A DNA stretch of 64,000 bases from the NCBI GenBank assembly GCA_949825065.1, contig OX463854.1:13181112-13245111 (forward strand), in the 5' to 3' direction. Shown here piece after piece: positions 43,615-54,129 of this stretch. The notes beneath the pieces were generated by a model. It did not search any database and was not told the origin of the DNA. It was given only the letters and a program-made list of their open reading frames with translations. How positions within the stretch are numbered: position 1 is the stretch's first letter; each line of letters starts with the position of its first letter. The DNA is from Odontocerum albicorne (taxonomy: Eukaryota; Arthropoda; Insecta; Trichoptera; Odontoceridae). The translations under genes and the position numbers were made by a program.

Positions 43615-44935
43615 AAACTCAAGTTTATTTGAGCATTGAATAAAATATGTAGCGCAAATTAATTTAAATTATAAGGAATAATTGTGTAATTGCTTTTCAA
43701 TTTATATAAATCCTAAACCGCAGAGTAAATTGAAGATTTATGGGACAAAAACAACGTCTTATTTGATACAAATATGTACAAATAATTATATACCTTAAAC
43801 TATGAAATAAATATCAAGATAAATTCAGACATACTATATTTCACCTCTAAAAAAAAGCACTTCAGGAGTTACGAGTCTCTCTCCCTCATTCCACGTTCTA
43901 GAGATCAGCTAGCGAAATGGGAGGTAGCCTGTTATTTCTTTCGTAAAACTCTTCAACGAGTTTACCTGGCAGAGTCTTACTAACATTTAAATAGAAATTG
44001 GCCCTGCCTTGATCAGTGGTCTGGTGGTGACAATAAATATATTTCTTTAACTTAAATTCTTCGATGTTTTCATTTATATATAACCCTTCCCTCTGGTTGA
44101 GTTGGCGAGAGTTGAGTCTGATAATTAACGAGTTCCTGAGATAATTTAGAGTGTTGTTCTAATACCATCGCTGAGCTATGCCAATAAGAGATATTTCTCT
44201 TAAATAACATTTCTAATTAATAAAAGTAGATTACAAGTAAAATTAGAGAAATATATCTAACACTTTTTCAACATATCATACATTATTGACTAGAGTATGC
44301 AAGATCTGGATGATCAAACAGGTTTGTTGTGTTGACAAATAATGGGGCTTTCTACAGCGCTGATTACTTACCATGGAATAGACTCGACCATGAACTAAGG
44401 GGTTCTTACATTTCCAGTTAATAAGGAGTTTTTTTTTATTCTTGACGAGTATCGATCATGGAGTGCTTTCGAAATAGCTTTTGTCTGCAAAAGGCCTCTA
44501 TGTAAATTGTCTATTTAATAAGAATGAACATTTTGATAGTTACATTTATAAATACATTTCATGCCGCTATTCCCCTGTAAGGTTAGCACAGAAGAAAAGG
44601 CACCAAATTTCTCTATCACGACACTATCCTTTCTCTTCCTCTATATTTATGGAACATTATATCATATAGCTCCTTTAGTTTATATTGCTGCTAAGCTATC
44701 ACATTTTCAAAATCACTTGTTTTGATTATACTTTTAAGATTTTGTTTTGCCACAACTCTCACTGACATCCGTAAAATAGATTATCAAAAACTATTTTGAC
44801 ATATCCAAGTCTCCTTATTGTGCTATATTTAATCGTATTTATAAACGAGTTCAACCATACAATCATGCCATTTCCCCACACCTTCTCATGCAAATCCTAC
44901 GATTTTAATTTTTTTAAATTTTTATCTTTTAAAAT
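43615..44935. other. AT-rich stretch
   Basis: A slightly GC-enriched patch (43860-44010, with cattccacgttctagagatc) contains no recognised feature. Confidence 0.4.
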
Positions 44936-44939
44936 ATTC

Positions 44940-45290
44940 ATTTGATTTAACCATACTTCATTTGATATTCATCTACCACGTCATTCACTCACATTTACAC
45001 TATATAATTATTATTTTAGTCTATCACCATTCATTCTTCATCTCTTAACCATCTCAGAGTACTCTCCTTTATCTTACTCAGCACACCAGCCTTAAATTCA
45101 CATTTAACCCCTATCACGTTATTCCGTATTTGGTCATACATCGTCACCCCACGTATTTTCTTATGTGTTCGCATTTCTATAGCATTTATTTGGCTCCTTT
45201 CGGTCTTTTTTCTCATCCACGTGTCACTCTCATACGTCCAAGTCTGTAGTTATAAACTGTTGTGGACTATCGTCTTAAGTTTATTTTATT
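44940..45290 (-). pseudogene. LINE ORF2 C-terminal fragment
   Basis: The minus strand gives LKTIVHNSL and TWTYESDTWMRKKTERSQIN, then AIEMRTHKKIRGVTMYDQIR, NNVIGVKCEF and LSKIKESTLRWL between about 45280 and 45035. This is the family block YGSETWxxxxxxExRLNAxEMRxLRRxxGVTxxDRxRNxxIRxxC...LRWxGH. One continuous 61-codon stretch survives. It is the same LINE group as 40300-42545. Confidence 0.75.
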
Positions 45291-45299
45291 TAAAATATC

Positions 45300-46240
45300 A
45301 TAATTCGAATCTACCAAAACTATAACAAACTGACATTTAGCCGTCGTTTCCGATGAAGAATAAAGACCCAATTTTTTTCAACTTCTTTGTACTTATTTTA
45401 AGATGTTTCTTAGCTACGTGTACTTAATTATTGATTTTACGAAGTTTTTCTTGTCGACACACGAACCAGCCTTCGGTAAAGGACTAATTGAGTAAAAGCC
45501 TGACGGAAGATTCTCCATCACAGGGGTGGAGAAATTAAAAAGATTGATGGTTCATTCTTCAAAAGGGGTCCCAATTTTTTAAGCAACCTCGGGTTGTTAT
45601 ACAAATGAAAAATTTCTATGAAAAATTACACTTGAAGAATGTAGACAGTGGATAATTAGAACAGGTATTATATTAAAGCCTGATGACCTACATTATCAGA
45701 TTTGAAATCATAAATTTAAATGCAGTTTTTTTTCTATGTATCGGCGGTTCGTTTAATAAACTTTTGAAGTTGGTTTTAAATATACTTTGCAGGGTTTAAA
45801 ATTACGTTAAACAAAAAAACAATACTGATTCGAAAAACTCGAAGTATTTTTCAATAGTGATAAAAACCGACTTATTTTAATGGAAGATGGGTTTTTAATT
45901 GATCTTCGTTTTTCGAGTTCAACAATTGATTTTAAAGAGTTATTTATATTCAATATTTTAAAATCGCTTCTAAGCTATTCAATAAATTACTGAAAACCAT
46001 AGAGATTTTCGAATCTATAATAATTTAATTCCTGAAAGCGAGAACCATAGTTTACCTGTATTGCCCGCAAAAAAAAAATTAAAGTAGCTTTTTTTTCAAA
46101 TGAAATCTTTTGTGTTATATGTGTGTATAGATTGTTCTATCAAATGTTAAAAAATACATTTACTAATTTAATAATATAAATTCACGTCACGTTCTTAGCA
46201 TGCATTTTAATTATGTTAGATTATAAAAAAAACAACATTA
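45300..46240. other. Mostly AT-rich stretch
   Basis: On the minus strand around 45420-45340, HVAKKHLKISTKKLKKIGSL looks somewhat coding-like but matches nothing I know. The block 45460-45590 is GC-balanced without motif. Confidence 0.3.
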
Positions 46241-46244
46241 AGAA

Positions 46245-46392
46245 GGCTGGTCATATAAATAGAACCAATAAGGACAAAAGCTTCGTTTACTGGGGACACG
46301 ACAAATGAAAACTGTGTGTCCAAAATAAATTACCTGCTGTTTTTCGCAAATTAAGTGTTCATAGAATTTCTTGTCATGTATAAATAAAAAAA
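46245..46392 (-). mobile_element. 3' part of the second SINE family
   Basis: cttcgtttactggggacacg, tgtgtccaaaataaattacc and atttcttgtcatgtataaat are the reverse complement of the 16330-16525 and 31590-31800 repeats, more diverged. Confidence 0.6.
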
Positions 46393-46599
46393 AATTAAGA
46401 TTTTTCGTCTTGTATAGGGGAAGAGTTATGATGAGTTTATAAATAGTTGGCTTAATTGGCCGGTTTGCTATCTTGGAGGCTGGTATCCATTATTTTAAAT
46501 ATTTTGAGCTTGAGTTTCACTTAAAGCTTCTTAATTAAAATACATATTTTATAATTTTGTGTACATTGTTCAATAATGAGGCGATTAATTGCCCTGCCG

Positions 46600-47035
46600 C
46601 ATATTACTTTCCAGATGACTCGATAAGATTATCACATTGCAATAAATCTGTTCGTTGGTACTGTACACAGCGAAAATATAATGCAAATTAACGCTTCAAT
46701 GACTAGAAACGTTTTCAATAACAATGGCATAGTAATTTGTTTAGTAAAACACTATTTTATTAACAAATTACACTTTATTCAAACCCCCACATTGTTGATA
46801 CATCAGCTAAAATAATATAAAAATAATATATATTTCTAGATGGTTGGATAAGATTCTCACATTGCAATAAACCCGTTCGTTGGTATTGTACACAGGGAAA
46901 GTATAATGCACTTATAAATTAACATGTCAATGACAAGTAATGTTTTTAACAACAAGGACAAAGTAATTTATTTAGTAAAACACTGTTTTCTTAACAAATT
47001 ACAATGTTTTTAAACTTCTACAATGTTAGTCTCAG
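46600..47035 (+). repeat. Tandem duplication of SINE-tail-containing DNA, period about 225 bp
   Basis: gataagatt(a/c)(t/t)cacattgcaataaa, cgttcgttggta(c/t)tgtacacag, tttagtaaaacact and aacaaattaca occur at 46622 on and again at 46847 on. The opening part is the SINE tail; the rest is flanking AT-rich DNA duplicated with it. Divergence is perhaps 15-20 percent by eye. Confidence 0.75.
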
Positions 47036-47039
47036 CTAT

Positions 47040-48520
47040 ATATATATAATATAACAATAATATGTTAGTATTTGGATCAACAACTGAAAGCAAAGAAAGT
47101 AGAAACAATGTGTTGTTTTTTTTTATTTATTTACGACGTAACAGTTTTTTTGTTAATATTTTACAAACAAATGCACATAAGACAAATTAATACAAATACA
47201 AAAAAATATTTTCAAAATAACAAAACTTTATCTTGAACTTACTTATAGATACAACAAAGCAGCAGTTGTTATAATTACAAAGTAATTGTTTATATTAACT
47301 TTTGTCTTATATCTTTACTAGTTTATCTTCTGTTTGGGTTACTAAAACATTTATTTTACAAGTAAATATCAGATCTAGGGTTTGGCTGTTTTTGTTTCAA
47401 TCTTGTTCACTTGATTAATTTCTAAAAAGTCAGCCATATCTAATATAATTATAGCACTGTCAGATATACTTTGCAATGTAATGTTAATTGTATGTTCATA
47501 TCATTTAATACATAGAAGGTTGTTCTTTAAGTGTGTTCAGTAAATTTAAAGATTCTTTTAGTTTTTAGACATAAGTCATTATTTTAGCATATTAATCATT
47601 AAACGTTTGTTAAAAAACTTGATGTAGTCCAACATAAGCAAATTGTATTTTTCAGAAACCTTTTAAAGAAATCTTATTAGATAGAGTAGAATTCGTATTT
47701 AACCAACCGAATTTATTTTCACGTGTCAACCGAATCTTATCCAATGTGAATTTCCCAGCGAATTTTCACCAAAACCAGAGAAATATTTAGAACACGTGTT
47801 TTTAAAAATAATGTTCAAACTCAAAGCAAACCCGCGATGCCATTTCTCGAGCAAACCAGCGATGCAGTCTACTTGTAAGTAAAAAAAAATTAGTAAAAGA
47901 CAGTCTCAATATCGGTGTGTCGTGAGGTTGAAATGTTATATTACAATTACCTTGAATATTTATTTATATTATTATTTAATAAAATATTATTGATTTAAAT
48001 GTGACTAATAATGATAACAACACATTATTGATTGAGATATGACTAATAACGATTTAAACTTTTAAAAGGTACAAACAAAACTTCAAAAAACATAATTTTG
48101 AAATTAACTATAAATTAGATAATGTATTTTAAAACGAAGATTTTAATACATTACACTTTCATTGAACGACGAGTTTATTACCATGTTACCATTTCTATCA
48201 ACCAATTCAAAAGGAGTTTAAAGAAGTCTTAAGAGAAAGGTTTTCCAACTAATCTTATCAATTATCTTAAGGCATGTTTCGATACCTTTCTGATTAATTG
48301 AAAAGCCTTTGTATGACAATCAACCGGAGAATTGTGAGTAAATTTTAAACTGGTGATGCATTTCCAAGGAGATTGATGGAGTTGATTTTATTGGAGCAGA
48401 TCAGATTCAGACTTGATTTTAGAGTCGAAAATAAATAAGTAATACGTTTATTGGTTTCAATAAAATGTGTTACTATTCACAAATAATAAAGCAATGGATA
48501 AAAGTGCATTTTCATAATAT
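47040..48520. other. Very AT-rich stretch
   Basis: A degenerate SINE-tail-like segment (minus) lies near 47760-47690. A short direct repeat (caaacc(c/a)gcgatgc) is at 47827-47866. No gene recognised. Confidence 0.4.
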
Positions 48521-48524
48521 AAGC

Positions 48525-48580
48525 TAACAAAAGGTCTGGACACATCTCATAACATCCTTGGCCGCGATTTTCATCACACA
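48525..48580 (-). repeat. Third copy of the LTR-like repeat
   Basis: The minus strand reads cggccaaggatgttatgaga, then tgtgtccagaccttttgtta, matching 14162-14205 (cttggccggggtaatgttat, gagataactccagacctttt). Confidence 0.55.
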
Positions 48581-48789
48581 AACGATATGATAATGATTTA
48601 TTTAGCTTTTATCTAAAAAAAAACATAATATTAACACAACAAACCCAATTGGTATATATGACAAATACTTTAAATGGACTTTATTTAAAATCTTAATACT
48701 TTTCATAAATAACAAACGACAGGAAATAAATCCTTAAATTGCTATTTGAAAAAGATGTCCATTTGGTTGCGTACAGAACCGATATATTT

Positions 48790-48925
48790 TAAGTCTCAAT
48801 GGACGAAGGAACAATATTAAAATCTTGCCATTGGGGGAAACAGGTATTTTTCTCTGTCACCCAATTCTCAAGCTCGCCCCTTTCTTGCCACACCTGCGGC
48901 TAAAAGTGGAACCGTGTCTTGCTGT
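48790..48925 (-). other. GC-enriched patch, possible short exon
   Basis: On the minus strand an acceptor-like ggttccacttttag precedes a 30-40 codon open frame reading PQVWQERGELENWVTEKNTC, then FPQWQDFNIVPSSIET and TAA. Composition stands out from the AT-rich flanks. No family recognised; evidence is weak. Confidence 0.2.
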
Positions 48926-48929
48926 GGGA

Positions 48930-49865
48930 ACAAATAAATACTTTTCTGAAGAGAATTTTATTGGAGAAATACATTTCAAGTAGAGAATATAAAAACATGT
49001 TTTGAAATAAAAGTACATAATATATAAGAACTCTTTAAAAATATATAAGAAATTTTAAAATATATAAAAATATTGTATTACACTTTTCGAAAACAATTCC
49101 TGATGGCGCACAAAAAAAAATTGTATGGATTCATTAGGATTTTAACAAACTGGCCTTTAAACAACTTTCTGGTTCGTTGAATGCAATTAAATTGTTTTTT
49201 TTTTCAATTCAAGTGTTTGATTATCATTTATTAAAATGTTCATAAACACTTTTGCTTTTTTTTTTGTTTATGTGTGTATATTTGATTTTATTTTTTTAAT
49301 TGCTCTCCCCTCTCCAATTAGACAATAGCCCGTCCTTTGGCAGGCATTTTTCAAAACAAACAAATCAAATCAGCTAGAAAGTAAAATATATTATATAGAG
49401 CAGTAATAACAGAGTATAAATCTTACTTAAAAAAATATTAAAAATCGCATCTCAATTATTGGATATCAAAAAATAACATATAAATAAGTAATTAAATGTA
49501 CACTGTGGCGAAACAATGAGTTGCCGAGACGGGCAATTGCCCCGGGCGCAGCTCGGATTGTGGTATAGATCTGAAGATATTTAACTCTTCCAATTTCAGA
49601 AGCTTCAGCTGAACGCTGCTTTAACAAAACAACATTAATTAAGAACTATCTTGATCAATTTAATTTAGTTTAGCTATATTTTCAATAGAATAATCAATCG
49701 CCAAAATATTGACTATGTTAATTAACTGCTTTTGTCGAAACTTAATGAAAAAATGGCTTCTACTCAGATTAACTCATATACTCGTATAACTTGAAATAAA
49801 CTAGTTTCAAGTAATCTTAAGACTGATATCAAATTTGTTGATTGATAAACGAGAGTAAAAAATAT
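48930..49865. other. AT-rich stretch with one GC-rich hAT-like word
   Basis: At 49503-49560, tgtggcgaaacaatgagttg and ggcaattgccccgggcgc resemble the ends of some hAT-type elements. A distant partner may be 51425-51475 (ctgccccggacg, cttcgcccc), which would enclose the CR1 copy; this is not established. Confidence 0.3.
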
Positions 49866-49874
49866 TGAATCACT

Positions 49875-51065
49875 GTTCTGGATATGAGTGCTGCACTTGA
49901 TACTGTCGATTATGAAATCAATTTGCAAAGATTTAGAGCTGAGTATGGGTTTTCAGGTAGTGGCCTCACTTGGGTTAAATATGTGTTCTGTCGAAAAGAA
50001 AGCCATCCGTTGTTATCAATCAAGAAAAACCTTTTCAGGATATAGTAAAGAATGGTGTACCACAAGTATCATTATTGCGTTTTGTTCTGTATACAAATCA
50101 AATCAGAGATCTCATTGACACAGAAGGTTTTGAGTCTCACATTTATGCAAATAATATTTTTTTTGTAAGATTTTGTAATCTAAGAGGAAAAAATATTTCA
50201 GCACAGAACACTTATAACTGCATTCGCAAATTCTTATATTGTACTCGTATGTCAAGAGATAAATTAAAATAAAATCTAATTCACTGGTTGGCTTCACCGC
50301 TTAGATAACGCTTTATTAATGGGGATGCTTTGTCAGTTATGGGTGTTAGTAACTTTCCAAAACATAAAATTTCTTGGTGTCTGTCTTAATAGAAAACTCT
50401 CCTTTGGTAGGAAAATTAGTTGTGCGGTTTCTATAGTATTATGGAGTTAACATTTGTACGTCAATGTTTTACAATAAGGGAAATAAAAATTCTTAACAAT
50501 TCATTTGTTGTATCGCGTTTGAATTATTGCATTTCTATTTCTTCTGATTTATCTTATTTACAAATGTATAGACGCCAGTCTGTTTTTAATACAGCTGCTA
50601 TGTTGATACACTCTTATGATAGTAAAAAATATTGCCATATTGGTCCGCTTCTAAAAAAATTACCCTGGTTTAAATGTCGAAAACGCATTGATTGCTAGCG
50701 TTTTTATCTTTGTATTAAAGTCCCTTAATAGGATATCTACATTGTATCTTGCGAATCTGTGTCTTAGAAATATTCAGTTGGAGAGAGGTAAAACTTTAAA
50801 GTCGATTTGATTTTCATCTAATAAAATTGGTGATTCCAAATCAATTCAATACGACGGGATATTATGATATAGAGCTTTTGCCGTTGCTGGTCCAGTGGTG
50901 TGAAATCATCTGAGTTCTAGTGTCAGATATCTAGGTTGTGTGTGCAGCTTTAGAAAGCACTAAAAGAGAATCTTGTTTGAAATGTCTTATCAAAATGTAT
51001 GTGTTCGCTCGAATCCTGAGCTAGAGCGCCCTCGCGAATAAAAGAGTTTTCTCTATTAACGACGC
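49875..51065 (+). pseudogene. CR1-type LINE reverse transcriptase, decayed
   Basis: Motifs in order: DMSAALDTVDYEINLQRFRA (49881 on, family LDLSAAFDTVDHxILLxRL), YGFSGSGLTWVKYVFCRKES, HIYANNIFFV (YADD box with both Asp changed to Asn, near 50144), then VVSRLNYC, RRQSVFNTAAMLI, HIGPLLKKLPWFKCRKRIDC (50420-50695) and FAVAGPVVWNHL-type sequence near 50880. These follow CR1-type RT order to the C-terminus. Frame changes occur between blocks, and loss of catalytic residues confirms inactivity. Confidence 0.8.
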
Positions 51066-51069
51066 TATA

Positions 51070-51820
51070 TGTCTTTTTATTATTATTTTGTGAAATGTTT
51101 TGAACATTACGAGTAACTCAATTCGAAGCTCACAAAGTTAATTTTTAAATAAAGTTTATGTACTCGTAGTTCGTAGGTTCTTCAAGATATCAGCATTGCC
51201 ATAATATACATATCGTAGGAGATGGAGTTTTTGGTAAGTGAATGTATATATATTTTTATTACATTATTTTGAATTCATTTGTATTATTCAAATATGTTCA
51301 AAATAACCGAGTTTAGTTGTACTTAAACATAGGTATTAAAGGTAAATTTGTATATGCATATACACATGCTCAGTGAAAAAAAAACAACGTCAATAAAAGT
51401 TTTGTATTACGTAAGTAGCACGTTTTTCTCAACTGCCCCGGACGTTAAAAACACCTTACTTCGCCCCTAAATGTACATAATTCACTCATTCGAAGACAAA
51501 AAAAAACACTGACTGCGCATGTTATACTTTTTACCACTAAATAATTTGGATCAATTTTATTTTCATAATGCATGAATATATTATTGAAATGTAGGACTAT
51601 GATGGACACTCTTAATTAATTTTATCTACCACAAGTTGAAAAAATTAAATAAGTTTTTGTGGTTTCTTGAGACGATTTTTAAGGACAAAACATCCCGTTG
51701 ACGTCCCGTACATAAACATAATATGTGTATGATATATTTTAGTATAATTTTCATATATGAAAACCATTGTCACATTTTTCCATGCAATCTCCACCTAAAA
51801 AATGTCTGTAATTTATTTTT
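51070..51820. other. AT-rich stretch
   Basis: Nothing further recognised besides the GC word at 51425-51475 noted above. Confidence 0.45.
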
Positions 51821-51823
51821 ATT

Positions 51824-52690
51824 AAACACTGTTTATTCCACTTATTTGTAACGGTATAACCCTACCGGTTTTAAGGCTTTCATCTCATCTTCAGGGGAGC
51901 ACAAACAAGACTTAATTATGTTCGAACTGCTACCGATATACATGCTTCAACGGTTGGTGGCTGAGGGGTGAGGGAGGCATGGGACGATTTCGGCCAAGAG
52001 TGGAGAGATTTTTGGGATATAACTGTTTACCAGATGTTTGGATCGATGAACTGACTTAGAAATTTCTAGGGCCCCTAAACTTTTCAATTTATTTCCGTTA
52101 CTACTGATATGTAAAAACTTGGCATCATCGATATAAAAAGTATGGTTTTCACGGTGACAATGATTATCCATTTCAGAATAAATTAGAGGATTTGCTAAGG
52201 CGGATTTGTGTTCACGAAATCTCTTTTCAAAACATCTTCCTGTCTTTCCTATATAAAAATTATCACAGTCAGCACATACAAGTTTATACACACCACTGTT
52301 GTTAGGTATTCCATTTTTGCCTTTCCCATCAAATAAGAGTTTCCGGAGATTAAAATTAGTGTAAAGCTTTATGTGACTTGGAATATTTTTGGTTATTTCG
52401 TATGACATGTTTTTTATAAATAGGACTTTGCTCCATTTATAGGTATGCTTATCGTCATCGTCCCATGCCTCCCTCACCCCTCAGCCCCCAACCGTTGAAG
52501 CGTGTATATCGGTACCAGTTCGAACAAAATTTAGTCTTGTTTGTGCTCCCCTGAAGATGAGGTGAAAGCCTTGAAACTGGTAGAGTTATACCGTTACAAA
52601 AAGTGGAATAAACAGTTTTTGATAAAAATAAATTACAATGTCTTTAAACCTCCACAACGTTAATACCTTAACTATAAACAACATAAAAAA
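51824..52690 (-). mobile_element. Penelope-like retroelement fragment with inverted terminal arms
   Basis: Two arms of about 165 bp face each other (51824-51988 and 52459-52630), both containing gtaacggtataaccctacc-type sequence, the cttcaggggagcacaaacaa block and the end ggggtgagggaggcatggga. Between them lies a minus-strand GIY-YIG frame. Penelope-like elements encode a reverse transcriptase fused to a C-terminal GIY-YIG endonuclease and often carry terminal repeats in tandem or inverted arrangement. Here the RT part is missing: only the last domain and the arms remain. A second, solo hairpin of the same arms is at 21186-21415. Confidence 0.85.
51947..52477 (-). CDS. Penelope-like GIY-YIG endonuclease domain (5'-truncated ORF)
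   Basis: The 176-codon open frame has no ATG at its start; it opens with GTG inside the right arm, and its first ATG is codon 24, so the protein is 5'-truncated. The region around codons 20-60 matches the linker before the nuclease in Penelope-like proteins (VLFIKNMS..., LRKLLFD). The nuclease core has GVY (62-64) and YIG (75-77), Arg81, a CxxC (68, 71), the His/Cys cluster NHCHRENH (105-112) and a downstream Glu (138), the expected GIY-YIG catalytic set with the zinc-binding residues usual in this group. Known role: nicking target DNA for retrotransposition. The frame ends by running into the left arm, so its last residues are arm-encoded. No stop interrupts it, but without the RT it cannot act alone. 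Confidence 0.85.
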   Translation of the reverse strand: MREAWDDDDKHTYKWSKVLFIKNMSYEITKNIPSHIKLYTNFNLRKLLFDGKGKNGIPNNSGVYKLVCADCDNFYIGKTGRCFEKRFREHKSALANPLIYSEMDNHCHRENHTFYIDDAKFLHISSNGNKLKSLGALEISKSVHRSKHLVNSYIPKISPLLAEIVPCLPHPSATNR

Positions 52691-52694
52691 TGTT

Positions 52695-53360
52695 TGTACT
52701 TTATACGTATCCTGGATATCCTCTCAACTATTTGACCACAGAATTTTTCCCCAAATTTGCTGGTCTTGTCTTATTTTCACTATATACCATATAACTATAT
52801 TACACATATTTGTATCTTCTTTCACTCATATTCTCGTATCTTATGACGATAAGTTATATTTAATCGAATCGGCTTGTATCTTATTACATATCGATAACCT
52901 CTCTCTAAAAAACACCATTTTATAAACTCAAAGTTTACTCTGTGGGGAAAATATGATCATTATATTTGACTGGTTGCTGAATTTTGAATTTACACACAAA
53001 ACCGTACATGTTTTAAAACATTATCAATATAAATGAGGGCAACTAAATAAAAACATATTTCAATTGTTATACAAGTTTGCAATGCTGCAAGTCATTCGTA
53101 ACAAATTGTGAAAAGTAGCTTTTTACAGTACTTATGGTTCAGTTTAAACAACACTTTATGTCGTAAAAATAAAAAAAAAACAATCAACGTCCATTAAAAA
53201 GAGTTTTAAAAAAAATATCATGCGGAACTTAATTTAGATACTTTTTTCAAAGCATTTCGAAAATTCTTTGATTTATTCAAATTCAAATACACATTTTGTT
53301 GTTTGGCAAGTTGCCATACAGAAACCTATCGAAGAAGTCACATAGCTCATGGTGTATCTG
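52695..53360. other. AT-rich stretch
   Basis: Nothing recognised; the frame beginning at 52638 runs out of the Penelope-like arm and is not supported. Confidence 0.45.
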
Positions 53361-53361
53361 A

Positions 53362-53548
53362 AATGCTATTACAGTGTCTGAAACTGCTCAAACTTTCAGA
53401 AATGTTAACTTTGACCAAACTGTACCAGCGTGGATTATTCGGCCAACTAACGTCAACCTCGTAAACATCCCTAAGCTGGAGGGGTCTAAACAAGAAGTCA
53501 TTTGGAATAAGTACAAGGAAACAATGAAATTTATTATTTCATTCTAAC
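53362..53548 (+). CDS. Possible exon or gene fragment, unknown product
   Basis: A 61-codon open frame with no ATG start, bounded by TGA upstream and TAA downstream, reads FDQTVPAWIIRPTNVNLVNI, then PKLEGSKQEVIWNKYKETM. An acceptor-like ctcaaactttcag lies at its left part. Codon composition is balanced against AT-rich flanks. I do not recognise the family; it may be a terminal exon or a transposon relic. Confidence 0.25.
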
Positions 53549-53682
53549 AAAATTATACTTTTATTGCTAGAAGCACAGTTTTGGTTTATGTTACTGATTC
53601 TTACTGTGTCATATGAACGATGATATATTTAATGATATCAAAATATTCTTTAACAAGATTTTTATCATTTAGATAATATTTA

Positions 53683-53684
<2 letters not shown>

Positions 53685-53751
<67 letters not shown>
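53685..53751. repeat. (AT)n microsatellite, 67 bp
   Basis: Uninterrupted AT dinucleotides, about 33 units. Confidence 0.98.
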
Positions 53752-53753
<2 letters not shown>

Positions 53754-53754
53754 T

Positions 53755-54125
53755 ATTTCACTTTAAGTTGTTTTATTTATAATTTAAGTTATTCTCTTGT
53801 TTTAGTTTATTTTTACTTTACTGTCTATTCTTCAATTATTTCATGGAACTCTACATAATTGATAAAATTTTATTTTGAAGGGTTGAATTACAAATATTGT
53901 TGTTTTTGCCTGGTTTTTAAGAAAACAGTGTATTTTTGTTATTTTTGCTAAATTGATATAAACCACCAAATAACTAAACACGAGAAAAATTAAAGGCAAT
54001 TTAATATATTCTTCACAACTACTATGGTACTTTGAAAAGTTTGATAAAAAATCAAGTAAAAAATACATCCTTCATAAAGTAACATCGCTGCTGGTAAGTA
54101 ATATTTCTCAAACGAAATCTGTCAA
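53755..54125. other. AT-rich spacer
   Basis: Nothing recognised. Confidence 0.5.
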
Positions 54126-54129
54126 AATT

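Noticed and set aside
53685..53751. TATA-type promoter
   Set aside because: It is an (AT)n microsatellite with no gene start downstream.
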